Assembly: GCA_016787705.1 (NCBI GenBank)
Contig: JAEUTP010000008.1
Location: 124,001 to 188,000 of the forward strand
Length of the DNA: 64,000 bases
Reading direction: 5' to 3'
From: Bacteroidia bacterium
GTDB taxonomy: Bacteria > Bacteroidota > Bacteroidia > B-17B0 > Aurantibacillaceae
Shown: one piece after another, positions 62,717 through 64,000 of the stretch
How positions within the stretch are numbered: position 1 is the first letter of the stretch
How the letters are laid out: every line of letters begins with the position of its first letter
The notes under the pieces: generated by a model
Told to the model about the DNA's origin: nothing
Databases searched by the model: none
The model's input: the letters and a program-made list of their open reading frames with translations, nothing else
Made by a program: the position numbers and the translations under genes

Positions 62717-63156
62717 GACCATCTCTTATTATTTTGTTTTTACTTTTTGGTTTTTGTGTTTTTTCACAAACAAATACAGACCTTGATATAATACTAAATA
62801 ATAAAATTGAAGATTCTACTTATTTAAAAACTCGCCAGGTAAATTATGTTTTTAAAGATAAAAACTGGTTTGTAAAATATAACCCTGTGAGTTTACTGTT
62901 TGGTGGCTCGCTGCTCTTCTATCAAAAAGTAATTTCGGTACAAATTATGGCAGGCTGCGCGTTTGATCCAAGTTGTTCCAACTTTAGCAAACAGTGCATA
63001 AAAATGTACGGCATGCCAAAAGGAATCGCTCTTTCTGCAGATAGATTAACGCGTTGTACAATTTTATCGAGTATTGATTTTCACCCGGTTTTAATTAATG
63101 AAAATGGTAAGATAAACGATCTTCCAGTCTATTACCGTCTTCGCGAAAAAAAATGA
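62713..63156 (+). CDS. YidD-type protein with signal peptide
   Basis: 147 residues from ATG 62713, overlapping the DedA stop. A signal peptide (about 1-19) and a 40-residue linker precede the YidD domain (FYQKVISVQIMAGCAFDPSC, SNFSKQCIKMYG). Usual YidD is about 70-85 residues and lacks the extension. The family helps membrane-protein insertion; this exported form may differ. Confidence 0.85.
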   Translation: MRPSLIILFLLFGFCVFSQTNTDLDIILNNKIEDSTYLKTRQVNYVFKDKNWFVKYNPVSLLFGGSLLFYQKVISVQIMAGCAFDPSCSNFSKQCIKMYGMPKGIALSADRLTRCTILSSIDFHPVLINENGKINDLPVYYRLREKK

Positions 63157-64000
63157 AGATACGATTACTGATATTTTTTTTTATTTCGGGAATCTTCGAT
63201 CTAAATGCTCAAACTGCAAGTGATAGCACGCGTTACTATAATGATTTTAATTTCATCATCCACCTTAGTAAAAACAAATTGTTTACTGAGGCTGAGCAGG
63301 AAGCTGAAAAACTGTTTGCAGCAAACGGAGTAAATGAATTATATAAAGATTCTGTAAATTATTTTTTAGGTATAGAGTATTATAACGAGAAAAGATATAC
63401 AGAAGCCAGAAAACACCTGGTAGCAGTTTCTGATAATGTATTTTTTTATTATAAAGCGCATTATCTTGCAGGAAACATTGACGCAGAGAACAACATGACA
63501 GATTCGGCAATTGTTAATTATAATACAATTGAAGAAAGTACAAACGCAACATTAAACGAATTAAAACAATTTGAGCTGGCAGGACTTTACCTGATGAACC
63601 GGAATTATAAAATGTTTGATTCTCTTTCGCAAAATTATAATTTTCAAAATCCATTAATAAAAGAAGAGCTTGAAAATTTAAAAAAATATAATATTGTAGA
63701 AAAAAAAATAAAACGTAAATCTCCTTTCATTGCAGGCACATTATCTGCCATTGTACCGGGCCTTGGCAAAGTATATACCGGTAATAACGGCCAGGCATTG
63801 GCTTCTTTTTTAACCTGCGGTTTAATTGGTGTAGTAGCTGCCGAAAATTATGTGAAAATGGGGATTAAACATCCGCAAACTATTTTTTTTACCGGCCTTT
63901 TTGGTTTATTTTACATAGGTAATATATGGGGAAGCGCCGTTTCGGTACAATTGGTGAAAATTGAAAAACAACTTGAGAACAAGCACAACATATTGGTTAG
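63153..64000 (+). CDS. Exported TPR-like protein with C-terminal membrane region (partial, cut by window end)
   Basis: The ATG overlaps the YidD stop (ATGA). 282 codons are visible: a signal peptide, helical TPR-like repeats (about 30-170), then hydrophobic stretches beginning SPFIAGTLSAIVPGLGKVY, a PGLGxxYxG pattern resembling DUF5683-like or TM2-type proteins. Operonic with DedA and YidD genes. The C-terminus lies outside the window. Confidence 0.75.
   Translation, partial: MKIRLLIFFFISGIFDLNAQTASDSTRYYNDFNFIIHLSKNKLFTEAEQEAEKLFAANGVNELYKDSVNYFLGIEYYNEKRYTEARKHLVAVSDNVFFYYKAHYLAGNIDAENNMTDSAIVNYNTIEESTNATLNELKQFELAGLYLMNRNYKMFDSLSQNYNFQNPLIKEELENLKKYNIVEKKIKRKSPFIAGTLSAIVPGLGKVYTGNNGQALASFLTCGLIGVVAAENYVKMGIKHPQTIFFTGLFGLFYIGNIWGSAVSVQLVKIEKQLENKHNILV

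Overview
This window looks like chromosomal DNA of a low-GC member of the Bacteroidota. Several secreted proteins end in type IX secretion (T9SS) sorting domains of type A or B. Promoters of the Bacteroidota type (TTG or TTTG, about 19-20 nt, then TAnnTTTG) can be read in front of several genes. Families largely restricted to the phylum are present (a DUF6341/DUF6427-like pair, a DUF4856 lipoprotein, SusC/FecA-type receptors, propeller sensors). I cannot resolve genus or order from sequence alone. No rRNA is present; there is one tRNA gene (Cys, GCA).

Layout. 1-5.5 kb: the N-terminal part of a propeller sensor, a LytTR response regulator, a CHAD-like protein, two tandem SSB paralogues and an AlkC/AlkD-type glycosylase. 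5.5-6.1 kb is a stack of dispersed palindromic repeats. 6.2-9.1 kb: a ChbG deacetylase and a stress group (CsbD, DJ-1/PfpI, YtxH). 9.2-14.8 kb: a hybrid choice-of-anchor/OmpA/T9SS protein, an AI-2E-type permease, small lipoproteins and an Xre regulator. 15.0-15.9 kb is a decayed ABC exporter. 16-20 kb: an H1-tailed SWIB protein, two STAS-like paralogues, a Crp-YiaA-ceramidase set and an ArsR locus with clear operators. 20.0-23.4 kb is a large PAS/GAF histidine kinase.

24-30.5 kb is the most interesting part. A cysteine-free Crp/Fnr regulator is followed by panD, a KamA-type radical SAM enzyme, a GNAT-nitrilase fusion, a hibernation-factor-like protein and secreted proteins. Six Fnr-type boxes (TTGAT-N4-ATCAA or close variants) lie in 5.2 kb of this region. 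Two of them sit about 41 nt in front of short hairpin units that end in intrinsic terminators. One of these terminators lies between divergent genes and has no upstream gene to terminate, which suggests Fnr-controlled small RNAs.

30.6-33.2 kb: a DUF389 protein and a CPA1 antiporter. 33.3-37 kb: T9SS cargo genes, one of them truncated at a junction with a CHAT-like/RadC/winged-helix mobile-element remnant (37-38.2 kb) beside tRNA-Cys. Upstream of the tRNA is a three-unit tandem array of tRNA-Cys 5' halves, each carrying a perfect 18-bp palindrome. 40-40.8 kb holds a 22-bp minisatellite and second copies of two repeat families from 5.8 and 10.8 kb.

41-64 kb is mostly core and accessory metabolism: an amidohydrolase, gltX, a SpoIIE-type phosphatase, an alkyltransferase-like protein, anmK and an acyl-CoA dehydrogenase. 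An iron-uptake set follows (DUF4856 lipoprotein, imelysin, HTTM, TonB receptor) with a shared operator motif. The window ends with a TPR protein, a ComA-like phosphosulfolactate synthase, rhodanese, Dps, DedA, YidD and a partial TPR-like protein.
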